From Rotaria macrura (lineage: Eukaryota; Rotifera; Eurotatoria; Philodinida; Philodinidae), in assembly GCA_900239685.1 (NCBI GenBank), contig OENT01000084.1:169912-233911 (forward strand): a stretch of 64,000 bases of DNA, written 5' to 3'. Positions 1 through 10,000 of this stretch are shown here, one piece after another; the stretch's first letter is position 1, and each line of letters begins with the position of its first letter. The notes beneath the pieces were generated by a model. The model was given only the letters and a program-made list of their open reading frames with translations. It was not told the origin of the DNA and searched no databases. Made by a program: the position numbers and the translations under genes.

Positions 1-505
1 AGCTGTTATAAGTGTTCATATACTATGTTGTTCACCGTATTGGGCATTTCAAATAATGACAATAAGTGAATTATTACCTCAAACAAGTTCTTTACTTGTA
101 CCATTATCAAGTATAACTCAATTTCTTTTATTTGTTAATTCATCAACAAATCCAATTTTATATGCATTTTTAAGTGGTATATTTCGTTTAAGTTTCAAAC
201 ATGTGTTTTATTGTTGCCTATCAACCAATGATGGTCAATATTTGCATGCTAGAGCAGCTACGAAAAGAAATTCATCGTTACCATCAAATAAAACTATTAA
301 TCTTAATCCGAAATATCAGAGTGTCCCATTACAAAGGATGTCGTCAAATAACAATATGCTTCAAACAAGTTCAAGGAAAAATACTTTATCATTATCAAAT
401 CCTCAGACTAATTCAAATTTAACTAATCCATCAAACCGACATTTATCATTAGGACAGCTTATGTCACCGTGCAGTTCCGAAGCTTCGTGTATTTCAGATG
501 CATGA
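1..505 (+). CDS. Class A (peptide-type) GPCR, 3' end only
   Basis: This is the C-terminal exon of a seven-transmembrane receptor; the start lies left of the window. The open frame runs from base 2 without interruption to TGA at 503-505. It shows the end of TM6 with a Cys-Cys-Ser-Pro-Tyr-Trp motif (the CWxP position), a short extracellular loop, then TM7 with NSSTNPILYAF (the NPxxY motif). After it comes an amphipathic helix 8 (RLSFK) with a Cys-Cys pair suited to palmitoylation. The tail is about 95 residues, rich in Ser, Thr and Asn, as expected for phosphorylation and arrestin binding. The NSxxNPILYAFLS...FRxSF pattern is typical of allatostatin/galanin/somatostatin-like neuropeptide receptors. 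The ligand cannot be told from this part. Confidence 0.85.
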   Translation, partial: AVISVHILCCSPYWAFQIMTISELLPQTSSLLVPLSSITQFLLFVNSSTNPILYAFLSGIFRLSFKHVFYCCLSTNDGQYLHARAATKRNSSLPSNKTINLNPKYQSVPLQRMSSNNNMLQTSSRKNTLSLSNPQTNSNLTNPSNRHLSLGQLMSPCSSEASCISDA

Positions 506-588
506 TTCTTGGTATCCTATTTTGTTACGCTTCTTTGATGTTGTTCACATTCATAGTTCACCATTTGCTTTGTTTTTAATTACACACG

Positions 589-594
589 AATAAA
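589..594 (+). terminator. Poly(A) signal of the GPCR gene
   Basis: AATAAA lies 84 nt after the receptor's stop codon, a normal distance for a 3' UTR. Confidence 0.5.
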
Positions 595-3196
595 AAATGA
601 AAAGAAACATGAAACAATATATAACTAGTCACTATCACTAATGGATTTATCTCTACCATAAAAACTGCTGTTATTTCTTGATTATATTATAATTTTACAG
701 AGAAAATTATGTTGAAATCTACTTAGCTAAAATTAAATAATCTAGAATTGCTTGCAGATCACGTACGCTGTTTTACGTATTCATAAACCTATTGACGAGA
801 TGATAATGTCTAGTTTAAATAATATATCTCATTCTAAATGGGATCCGTGAGATTTTTATCAAATAATTATTCAATGTAAATGAAACTTATGTTGACGTCC
901 GAAGATAGGTATTCTTCGATGAATATAGAAGATTTTCAAAATCTTCCAATAGACATTGTGCATATACTATGAACTAATTTATTTCAAGATCATTGAACTT
1001 GATTGAGGGCCTGCAGAATTCAGAATTCTGTATACATGTTCATAAAAAAAATTCATGTGTTACATCACAACTGCTCCCTCCCCTTTACTTTCCAGAGGAG
1101 ATAGCAGAATTCTGTTCAATTAGCAGAAGGCAAACTTTGAATTCGTATACTAGGCCACTGTTTGTCAATAGAATAGAATTCTACAGAATTCTGTAAAATT
1201 GTAACCAGAAAAAGTTCCTAGCTTAGTTGTCTCATAAGAAAATTCATAAGTGTACAGAATTCTGAGTTCTTCAACTGCTGATATTATCTAGGTTTTTCCA
1301 TTTTATTAATACGCATATGATAGTATTTGTAAAAGATTCTAACCAATAGAAACTGCTAAAAGATTAAGAAACTATTTTTGATAGAAGCGCAAATAACTTG
1401 TTTAGACACGGACATTATAATTATGTGTCATTCCTGTTTAATCACATCGTGCAAAATACTTTTCATTTAAATAATACAAATAGCATTGCTACATCTTCTA
1501 CTTTCTTCATAATACAATATATGAACTAAACTTTTCGGTAAGTACATCTTCTTTTTACCTTATATGCATATAAACTACCTATTTTCTGAAAATATCGTGC
1601 TGCACGATATCGACAATTATAAATTCTATATAATAAATATCGAGAATACAGTAATCTCTTGTTGTTTTCTTTGTGATATCATATCTGATCAAGATGATCT
1701 ATGCTATTGGTTTTCAAAAAAAGAATACTAAAGCATATTTATTGTTTTATATGTGAGATTTATTTGTTAATATAATTATATATACCACTATACGGATTAT
1801 TAGATATATTGATATTGATTACAATTTTTTCAAAGTATTCTATTGATAGTATTTGTCTGATCATTTATTTTCAAATTTACTTCTACTAATAACTGTTCAA
1901 TAATACTGTGGAAAATATTTTTCAATTGTCATCTAATATTTGACTTGACAAAGGTAAATATGTTAGAAAGAAAAAATTTTAAAAATAAAAGTGAAGAAAA
2001 TTGGCTTTTTTATGTTTTTTTACTTTCGAATTCCTCTATAATCGATGCGATAGTGAAAACAATCGATAAATGAAATATGCTTTGAAGGCTACCATGCTGT
2101 TCATAGACTTTTTTTTATTTCACAATTTAATAAGTTTTCTTCATTTTGGTATTACTTTGTAATTCAAGCGCCCATGAATCTTTTTCTAACGATGAAAAAA
2201 GCCAAAAAATATATGTATCTTCATTCATATTGAATTAATCAAATTTCTCATGGCAAGAAACAAAGAGTATCTATCTATAAAACTTATAATTGGTTGTATA
2301 GTGGAATATTTATGACGTACACATGAATTTATTTACTCCTTTCATTCGTATTGTATTTGAAAATATACAAATAGGAATCAGCTGAACTTTATGCATCTCT
2401 TTCTCTCTCTGTATATATATATGATATATATGCTATCGTGACATGAAATATTTTGCAGAACATGCAACATCAAAATTTCTGCGTTTATTAACTCATGATA
2501 GTTAGTGATGGGTAATTATCATATTTACTTTTGATAAGTAAAGACTGGAATGAGAAATACGTATTAGTTTATTATTAGCAATTCACGCAAAGTACTTATC
2601 AGTGTTTTTAATATTTGAGAATTATTTCAAGACAAGGAATTATTTCGTATCATGCAACCAATCATATAATACGTGAAAAGAAACAACCAAAACGCTTATT
2701 TTTCTGCTCGAAGGTAAAAATGAATGGTCCATAGGAATGTATCGATGTTGATACTGATTTTCAAGGACAATGAGAACAAACAAACATAACTCAATAAAAG
2801 AATACAATTCTACGCATGATTTAAGTATGGCTGCTTTTCAAATAGAACTTCATTCCGTTGTATACTAGCCTAATACAATTTATTGGTTTTGAGAATGTAG
2901 AGTTAGTCTTTTTTCAAAATTAAAAAATCATTTTTTTAAAGCAAATCTAATTGAGAGGCATCGATGTACATCATGTATGAAGTTTCGTTGATATGGCTTT
3001 GTTAAAAGAGAAGAGAAGCAAAAATTACGCTTCAATCTTTTTAATTATAAGCATGATATCATTTTGTCTTACGACAAATCTGGTCGCATCCAAACAGCAG
3101 TAGAAAGAAAAAAAACTTCTTTATGTATTGACTGCATTATTTCATTGCATGGCAGCATCTTGGTTAAGAGATTATCTCATATATTTTTATAATTTA
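595..3196. other. Intergenic, no gene seen
   Basis: AT-rich DNA between the GPCR and the bZIP gene. Open frames are short and without recognisable motifs. It holds the CAGAATTCTG cluster (listed separately) and a perfect 9-bp-arm inverted repeat at 1592-1610. Confidence 0.6.
1014..1264. repeat. Cluster of the 10-bp palindrome CAGAATTCTG
   Basis: The exact palindrome CAGAATTCTG occurs at 1021-1030, 1105-1114, 1184-1193 and 1255-1264, with partial copies just before the first (1014-1022) and third (1174-1182). Spacings are 84, 79 and 71 bp. The intervening sequence is not obviously repeated, so this is not a simple tandem satellite. It may be a degenerate repeat or a clustered binding site. 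Confidence 0.6.
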
Positions 3197-3874
3197 TCAA
3201 TCCATGAAAAAAACATCGAAATAATCACTGGATATGGTAGTTGTTAATAAATCCGAATAATTATTTGTTTGGTTTTGTACAGGAGGAGTTGGCTCAGAGA
3301 ATAGATCTTGCAAGAAGGAGTCAGATATTTGTCCCATTTGTTGAAAAGGTATTGAAGTTGGACAACTATGTGAGATAAACGTGGGCATAAGATAATTTTG
3401 CTCCTTCGATAAATATTTCGAAGAACACATTTTCTCATGTGACAAAAGTCGTGTTTCTAAGTGAATTTTCTCACATTGCAGCCTGTCTATATCTTTTAAT
3501 AATTGTTGTTCTTGCTCTTGTAATGCATCGATTTGAACTTGTAATTGTTGTTCAATATATAATCGATTTATTCGAACACGGTCAGCTGCAGCGCGATTTC
3601 GTGCTCGTCTCAGATCACGTTTTTGTTCTTCTTCAGGAGTCAATACTTCATATTTAGATCGACGACCAGTAGCTAATGTTGGTGCCGGCTTAGTACGGCG
3701 TTTTACTTTGATTGGACCGAATGTAATAATATCAGTCTCATCAGAACATATGAGACTATTCTCTGATGAACTGATTGAATTTGTTGTTACTTCTGGTGAA
3801 ACAGTGTCGATTTGAATAGTTGGATGATTGGATGTTGAATGCTGACCTTCTACAGGTACAGCATTCATGCACAT
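3197..3874 (-). CDS. Fos-like bZIP transcription factor
   Basis: Single-exon 225-aa nuclear DNA-binding protein. Residues 79-84 carry the LTPEEE lead-in seen before Fos basic regions. The basic region is at about 88-104, with the bZIP signature N-x2-A-A-x2-V-R starting at Asn93; the usual Cys/Ser is Val100. Exactly ten residues after Arg101 starts a perfect leucine heptad: Leu111, 118, 125, 132 and 139. The zipper interior is Gln/Glu-rich and ends in a His-Glu-Lys-Met-Cys segment resembling the Fos zipper end. Fos proteins dimerise with Jun and bind AP-1 sites; that role is inferred from family. BATF/ATF3-type proteins are alternatives. The first ATG of the open frame is used, and a TATA box lies 77-84 bp upstream. 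Vertebrate fos genes have introns; none is seen here. Confidence 0.85.
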   Translation of the reverse strand: MCMNAVPVEGQHSTSNHPTIQIDTVSPEVTTNSISSSENSLICSDETDIITFGPIKVKRRTKPAPTLATGRRSKYEVLTPEEEQKRDLRRARNRAAADRVRINRLYIEQQLQVQIDALQEQEQQLLKDIDRLQCEKIHLETRLLSHEKMCSSKYLSKEQNYLMPTFISHSCPTSIPFQQMGQISDSFLQDLFSEPTPPVQNQTNNYSDLLTTTISSDYFDVFFMD

Positions 3875-3950
3875 AGTTATTTAATCAATTGATAATAGAA
3901 TTTGATCGCGTAGGATGATGTTACTGTCTGAATAGTCATTCCAGCGATCT

Positions 3951-3958
3951 CTTTTATA
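3951..3958 (-). promoter_or_regulatory. TATA box of the bZIP gene
   Basis: TATAAAAG on the minus strand, 77 bp before the start codon. It predicts a transcription start near 3925 and a 5' UTR of about 50 nt. Confidence 0.55.
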
Positions 3959-4418
3959 TGAAGTTGTTAGAAGAAAAACGTTTTCGTTCTTCGAATTAAC
4001 GTTCTTGTCAAAAAATTTGTCAGAACGCATGGGTTCGAAAAGATAGAAAGTCATAGACATTTAGACGCATGGCGCATATGTTTCTTCTTTTACTTTCTAT
4101 TGCTATTTTTACATACATCTTGTTTCATAATGACGATAAAGGGCAAGAAAAAATTGTTTTTTTTTTCGGTTGTTTCCTTTCTCTGCTGCTTTTTATTTTT
4201 TTTTTGGAGAGAAAAGAAATACCATGATTTAATATTATTAATGAAATAGATGTGACTGTTTATGATTCAACAACGAGGCGTATTTGTACACGTGTGGTTA
4301 CTATTTCTTCAACGTAGTTATACTCACAGAATATGATTTATCCATTAGTGGGAGGCATTAGAAAGAATCTATCGAGTAATCAAATCACACAGAATCATAT
4401 TCAAAGGTGAATACGAAC

Positions 4419-4426
4419 TGACGTCA
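4419..4426. promoter_or_regulatory. Consensus CRE (TGACGTCA)
   Basis: Perfect palindromic cAMP-response element about 545 bp upstream of the bZIP start codon. CREs drive immediate-early fos transcription in other animals. Use here is inferred from position only. Confidence 0.4.
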
Positions 4427-4846
4427 GTTTTTTTGTGTTTTATGTGATTTACACAGTATTTTGTCGAATTTATGGGTTATTGCATGATACCACTTCAAAC
4501 ATCAAATAGGCCCTCTTTACCTGTGAAGTTATGTTAATGTATGCTGTGGTCGTATATTTTTCAACACACTACTTTGAATCTTACAAACACTTTAATCCCT
4601 CCTACATAAGAAGATATCTAGATAAGAATCTTAAGTCAGCCAATGACATGAATATCATTTTAACTTGTTGGCTCTCATATATGTAATTCTATTATCCTTT
4701 CAAAGAGCGACATACATACAGTATGGAATCATTCACAATATAGTATTAAGATATGTCGAGATAGATACATCATCTTTCTCAAGTGTCCTCTATCAGTAAA
4801 TATTCAGATTTGTAACAAGACAGTGCAAATTTCTATATTCGACATC

Positions 4847-5179
4847 CTACAAAATAAAATACAACAGAGCGAGACAGTTAATCCTACTAGGCAACACGTG
4901 ATGCACAGCGTGAGCTATAAGCAAGAAATCTTTCGTTAATTCAATATTGAAGCGTAAATTCTGACAAAGGTTCCGTTGCACTTCAAGTTTTTTTGTTCTT
5001 CTAAAATGTCTCGGCATCTGTTGTAAGCAGCACATTACATCACTAACAGTTGTATAATTCTTGCAACCCTTGGCAAATGCATCATGATATAAAAAACTCA
5101 TTTCATTGAAAGCTTTTCTAGAGACTAATCTAGAATAGAAAGTATGATATGAAGGGGAGAGATAGTATTTGGTTTTCAT
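4847..5179 (-). CDS. Possible coding fragment, unrecognised
   Basis: An open frame of 110 codons with a mixed, globular-looking composition, including a Cys-Cys pair, basic patches and a His-rich end. I recognise no domain. Splice-like signals exist inside it (an acceptor after TCTAG near 5120 and a donor GTAGGA near 4890), so it could be an exon or a gene remnant. No partner exons are evident nearby. A chance open frame is just as likely. Confidence 0.18.
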   Translation of the reverse strand: MKTKYYLSPSYHTFYSRLVSRKAFNEMSFLYHDAFAKGCKNYTTVSDVMCCLQQMPRHFRRTKKLEVQRNLCQNLRFNIELTKDFLLIAHAVHHVLPSRINCLALLYFIL

Positions 5180-5271
5180 AATTTTCTAAATACTATGAAT
5201 TATTCGTCATTAATTCATTACTTATATTGTAAATTCTTTAATTATTATATTGATTGAATTGATTTCAAGAG

Positions 5272-5637
5272 CCCAGTGAAAAATTTTTGCTGATTTTAAT
5301 CGAATTATTCTGCAATAAAATCAAAATTGAAATCGATTGATAATTTTGATTGTCGCAGATCACGACTTAATTATTACTTCATATTGTTACTTATTCAGTG
5401 TGAAATTTTAGGATTAAAATTGATTATTCTGAGGGAAAATCAAGATCTAAAATGGATTGATAATTTCGATTTTGTTGCAAAATAATCAATTTTAATCCGA
5501 AAATTTCATACTGAACAGGTAACAATATGAAGTAATAATTAAGTCGTGATCTGCGATAATCAAAATTATCAATCGATTTCAATTTTGATTTTGTTGCAGA
5601 ATAATTCGATTAAAATCAGCGAAAATTTTTCACTGGG
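5272..5637. mobile_element. 366-bp palindromic MITE, copy 1 (Tc1/mariner-like ends)
   Basis: Non-coding foldback element beginning CCCAGTGAAAAATTT and ending with its inverse complement. The arms pair over almost their whole length and meet at an asymmetric centre near 5430-5490. The same family and same length occurs at 19951-20316. The flanks of this copy (AG / AA) do not show the TA duplication of the other two copies, so it may have decayed. No transposase is encoded; mobilisation in trans is inferred. Confidence 0.85.
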
Positions 5638-6642
5638 AACGCTTGTAAGACAAAGGAACTATTTCAATTCAAATGTTTTTTTATCGTCTTAAAAACAGCA
5701 CTAGTAAGGTTTTTATTCAGCGTAAGTACATCGTTTATCCGTTCATCGGTTTGATCTCTTAGGAATGTCTGAATTATTTAAGTGCGAGCAATCTTTGCAT
5801 ATCCATCAATACAGCTTCACAATCAAAGATTTTAGATAGCTATAGTCAAAAAGTATAAATCAAAATTAAATACCAGTATTAATCCAAGTGTTTGAATCCT
5901 ACACATAAACAGAAATATCGTATGAACTTTATTGCATCATGCATTATTTGATGATATTGTTCTTTTGAACAGTCTAATTGAAGTACTAGGAAATATGATT
6001 CTATATTCTGCTTGGTAGTCAATGTCACCATGTAGGCAAAAATTTTTCATGTTCACTTCGCTCAATCTATAAGTCGATTTAAATAAAAAAATGCAACCAA
6101 CTTAACTAACTCCTAAAATTTCCAGAAAAAGAACACGCATAGAATGAGCATGACTATTTTTATTGAATCATTCAATTCTAAATTTTTGCTTTAATACAAC
6201 CATGCAAACTCTGTCAACGTTGATTAATTGATAGAAGTTTCAATATGCTTCTTTTATGCACGCTTTTCATGACACAAGATCAATTTTATTTCTTAGAAGA
6301 AAAATAGGTCAATACTATATGCTCTTGAGTTAGTTTTGTATTTCATTCAGTTAGATAAATAGGAGAGAGAAAAATATGTGTATATAACTATGTAACACAT
6401 AGGTCAATCTCTGATCGAACTAGGTTCTTCTAGGTTGGACTAGAATCCGAGACTGGCCTTCGACGTATGTATGCATGTACATAAGTACAACTATGAAATA
6501 TACTCTTTTAGATAGGATGATGTTTTTTTTCCAAAGTTTACATACACTTAGTTTTGTACCGTTGTTTTTAGAAAAATGATTATATATTTTTAAATTAATT
6601 ATTTTCGCAATCATGTTATAACCATTTATCATTTATTTTAAC

Positions 6643-7025
6643 TAGGGGTGGCACTTTAACTTTACTTTAAAAGTTAAAGTTAAAGTAAAAACACTTTAAA
6701 CTTTAACTTTAATAAAAGTAGTGCAAAAATGAAAAATAATTTTTAGCTCTTTATTTGCGATTTTGTGTGGTTTTTAGAGTAACTTTAAACTTTAAACTTT
6801 AAAAAAGTTAAAGCACTTTAAACTTTAATTAAAGTTTAAAGTAACTGTAAAAACCACACCAAATCGCAAATAAAGAGCTAAAAATTATTTTTCATTTTTA
6901 CACTACTTTTATTAAAGTTAAAGTGTTTAAGTGTTTTGCTTTAATTAAAGTTAAAGTTTAAAGTGTTTTTACTTTAAACTTTAACACTTTTTTTAAAGTG
7001 TTTTAAAGTTAAAGTGCCACCCCTA
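6643..7025. mobile_element. 383-bp hAT-like MITE with 8-bp target duplication
   Basis: Starts TAGGGGTGGCACTTTAA and ends with the inverse complement TTAAAGTGCCACCCCTA. It is flanked by perfect 8-bp direct repeats ATTTTAAC (6635-6642 and 7026-7033). The interior is built largely from permutations of ACTTTAA/TTAAAGT around a stretch shared by both arms (GCTCTTTATTTGCGATTT and complement). The 8-bp duplication and G-rich ends are typical of hAT superfamily elements. It has no coding capacity. Confidence 0.88.
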
Positions 7026-7033
7026 ATTTTAAC

Positions 7034-10000
7034 TGGCTTATGCCTGTAATTGGAACAGTTTGAAATATTCTCTCGCATTTTTCTTATCAAATATATGTGT
7101 TGTTTTTCCTCAGTCAAGTCGAAAATGTGTTTTTTATCTTTCTTTCCAATGATAGACGTATCCGACAGTATCTGCCGAGTCTTAATCTATTTTGCTCATA
7201 TTTTACTATTATTGTTCACTAGATCCAATAAATGTATTATAATCGTAGATATGATGGAACGAATTTTGAATTTAACCGTGACAAACTACTGGCACACTGG
7301 CAAAAATTCTTGTGTGAAGAGCAACCTTCTTAGAATAAAGGGTTTTTTTTTCATTTTTAATTTTAATCACTCCGTGTCTTCCGTTCCCTATCCCAGAGGC
7401 ATTTAGTTTTCTAAAGATGGTTTACGGGATCGATGTATGACTGATCTTCCTGTTGGGTACGTCTCCAACAATCTATTAGTTCAAATAGATAAGTATTCAA
7501 GTTTTAACAGTATCATGGAATACGAAATTTTTATTTATGCACTCCTTGAAACGTGCATATGATGTCATCTTATAATTAATTGAAGCATATATTATGATGT
7601 TCCTGGGAAATATTTTAGCTAAATGAGTAATTCTTGTTTCAGGCTTGCGTTATTCAAATCGAATTAGAATATCATTTATAGTAACTTAACATTTGACTCT
7701 ACCCTTCAAAATATTTACTTATATGGTTTAACTATTGGTATTGATCATCTCTTGTTGGAACAATGATATTGTGTTCTGGATTATTACATTCAATTGATCC
7801 ATTGTGATGTTGAAAAACTGGAGTTTATTTTGATGAGTTAAACATGAACATATGAGCAGAAAATTCCACTCATCGAATGAGATGCATGTTTTCTCAGTGA
7901 TTAATTTACATGATTTTGATTAGAAATCGAATAGGCTACCTAAATTTTTCCATAAATTACATTTAATCGATAAATATGATACGAACCAATTTTCTATGAC
8001 TATTTCTTAATTATATAAAATCGTCTTGATTTATCTAAGCCCCTGAATATTTTCTAGCTAAATAAAGTAAAGACAAACATGATGTTCAATAGAGAAAACT
8101 CGCATAATATTGGTTTACTTGAATGGATATGGTTGAAAATCTACCTCATTAGCATGTGTTACCAGAAATAACATTTAAATACGCTTAGATTTAGTTCGCA
8201 CGAAACAGTTTTATTCCATGTTAGTCATAGCTCACAGCGTAACGATAATTCCCGTGATGGATACTAAGCGACAGACTGCAAACAGAAAATTATTTTCTAC
8301 AAAATATCATGTTTTATTGTGAAAATTGTAGAAATGATTGAATATAAATTCACTGTAGGATTTCAGTAGAATCTTTGTAAGCGCAGATATTTCTTTCTGT
8401 TTTAGATTTCTTAACAAAATATCAAATATCCTAGTTTCATGCTTTCTTATGATTGAATGTGCCCTGAGCATTAACATTAGATTGTGTAGACATTATTCTC
8501 ATTGCAATCACTGTTACTTTCATACATCACGTTTGTATAACTTATGTTTCCTATATTCGTATTTATATTCGTATAGTTCATTGGTAGAAACTAACTCATT
8601 TTTCACTAAAGTTACTCTCTTGTTTATTCATTAAATACTTGAAAGCGTACAGAATGGAAATTTCAGCATACGTTTTGCCTTTTAATTTTCTGCATACTTG
8701 ATTAGAATACATCGACCTAGTTACGTAAATTAACTTTGGTCCTCCCGAAGGTAAATTTACGGTAGAAAACTTACGAAAAATCTTTCATTTTAGATTACTT
8801 GAGACATGTAGTCAATGTAGTTACATGAATACTTGAATACAAAGAGTACAAAGTCATGAAACGTTTTTCATGGTTTGCAATACAAATCTGTTCAGACTAA
8901 ACGTAATATAAAAATTACAACGTCGAGCAACATTATTGTGACGAACTAGAAATACATCTCTACAGACTTCTTCGGAATGAAAACTGATTAGATGTATTGA
9001 TGCGTTAAAAACATTGATAGACTTCATAGAGAAATATGAAACATGACATTTATGGAGTTCCATTCTTAAGGCGCATGTCCTTATAAATATTACAAAGGAA
9101 TTTTTTCTAAAGTAATTAATGAACTGTATCGTAGCATGCGTAAAAAAGTAAGAAACATATTTACAAATATTTCTTCTCGAGTGAACTTCACTCGGCGTAA
9201 GAACAGGCTTTGGATCTATATATAACACAGTACTTTATGTTAATGTCTTACATCGTTTTGTATTTCTTACCGCAACAGATCTTTTATCAGATATAACAAA
9301 GTTAGTCATTTTTTAGCAGTTTATATTTGCATATGTAGATCGTATAAACTTAAAATATATTACACAACAAAGTCATTGAAATTACCTTGCATAAGAGATA
9401 ATTGTTCGGAGTAACATAATCGATCCTACACATGACTTCCTTTTTCCACATATGTATATTGCAGTCAGAAAAAAAAGAATGCTTTCACTGTTACGATAAC
9501 AACCTTTCAGATTCTATTAAGATGATTTTAGCATAATGCGTTAAAAATTTCGATTTCTTTGCGCCTTTCGATTCATAATCAGCTCTAATCATATTTTGAA
9601 AAATCTATCGGATTCAAGAAAGCAAAGAAATTTCAGAAATTAATATCATCATTGAAAATCAACCTTTAAAAGAAACGCTGCAATCTATCGAAAGCAATTG
9701 TTTTCAGTGTTTCATATTGAGCATCACTGATGTCATTCGAGATACCCATACAACGATGATTCAAATGACATAAATAGATCTCTTTATGTAGAAAGATGTT
9801 TAATTGGTGAAGAACTCGTTTCAATCAGTTTTCAAGTATTAATCCCTATAATATTTTTTGTTTCACTTTTTTCTATAGTACCATTTATACGAAAATATAA
9901 AAGTAGTTTTTACATGAATGAATCAAGGGTTAAGAAGAAATATTTTCTTTTATGTTCAATGTCTTTTTTTATTGTTTGTGTTTATGACACATTTCACTAA

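Noticed and set aside
4021-4060. GGGTTCGAA-like B box, possible tRNA
   Set aside because: No A box or acceptor stem at tRNA distance; no cloverleaf.
8854-9228. 124-codon minus-strand frame in the gene desert
   Set aside because: Long for the region but dominated by Phe/Ile/Tyr/Asn/Arg as expected from AT-rich DNA; no domain.
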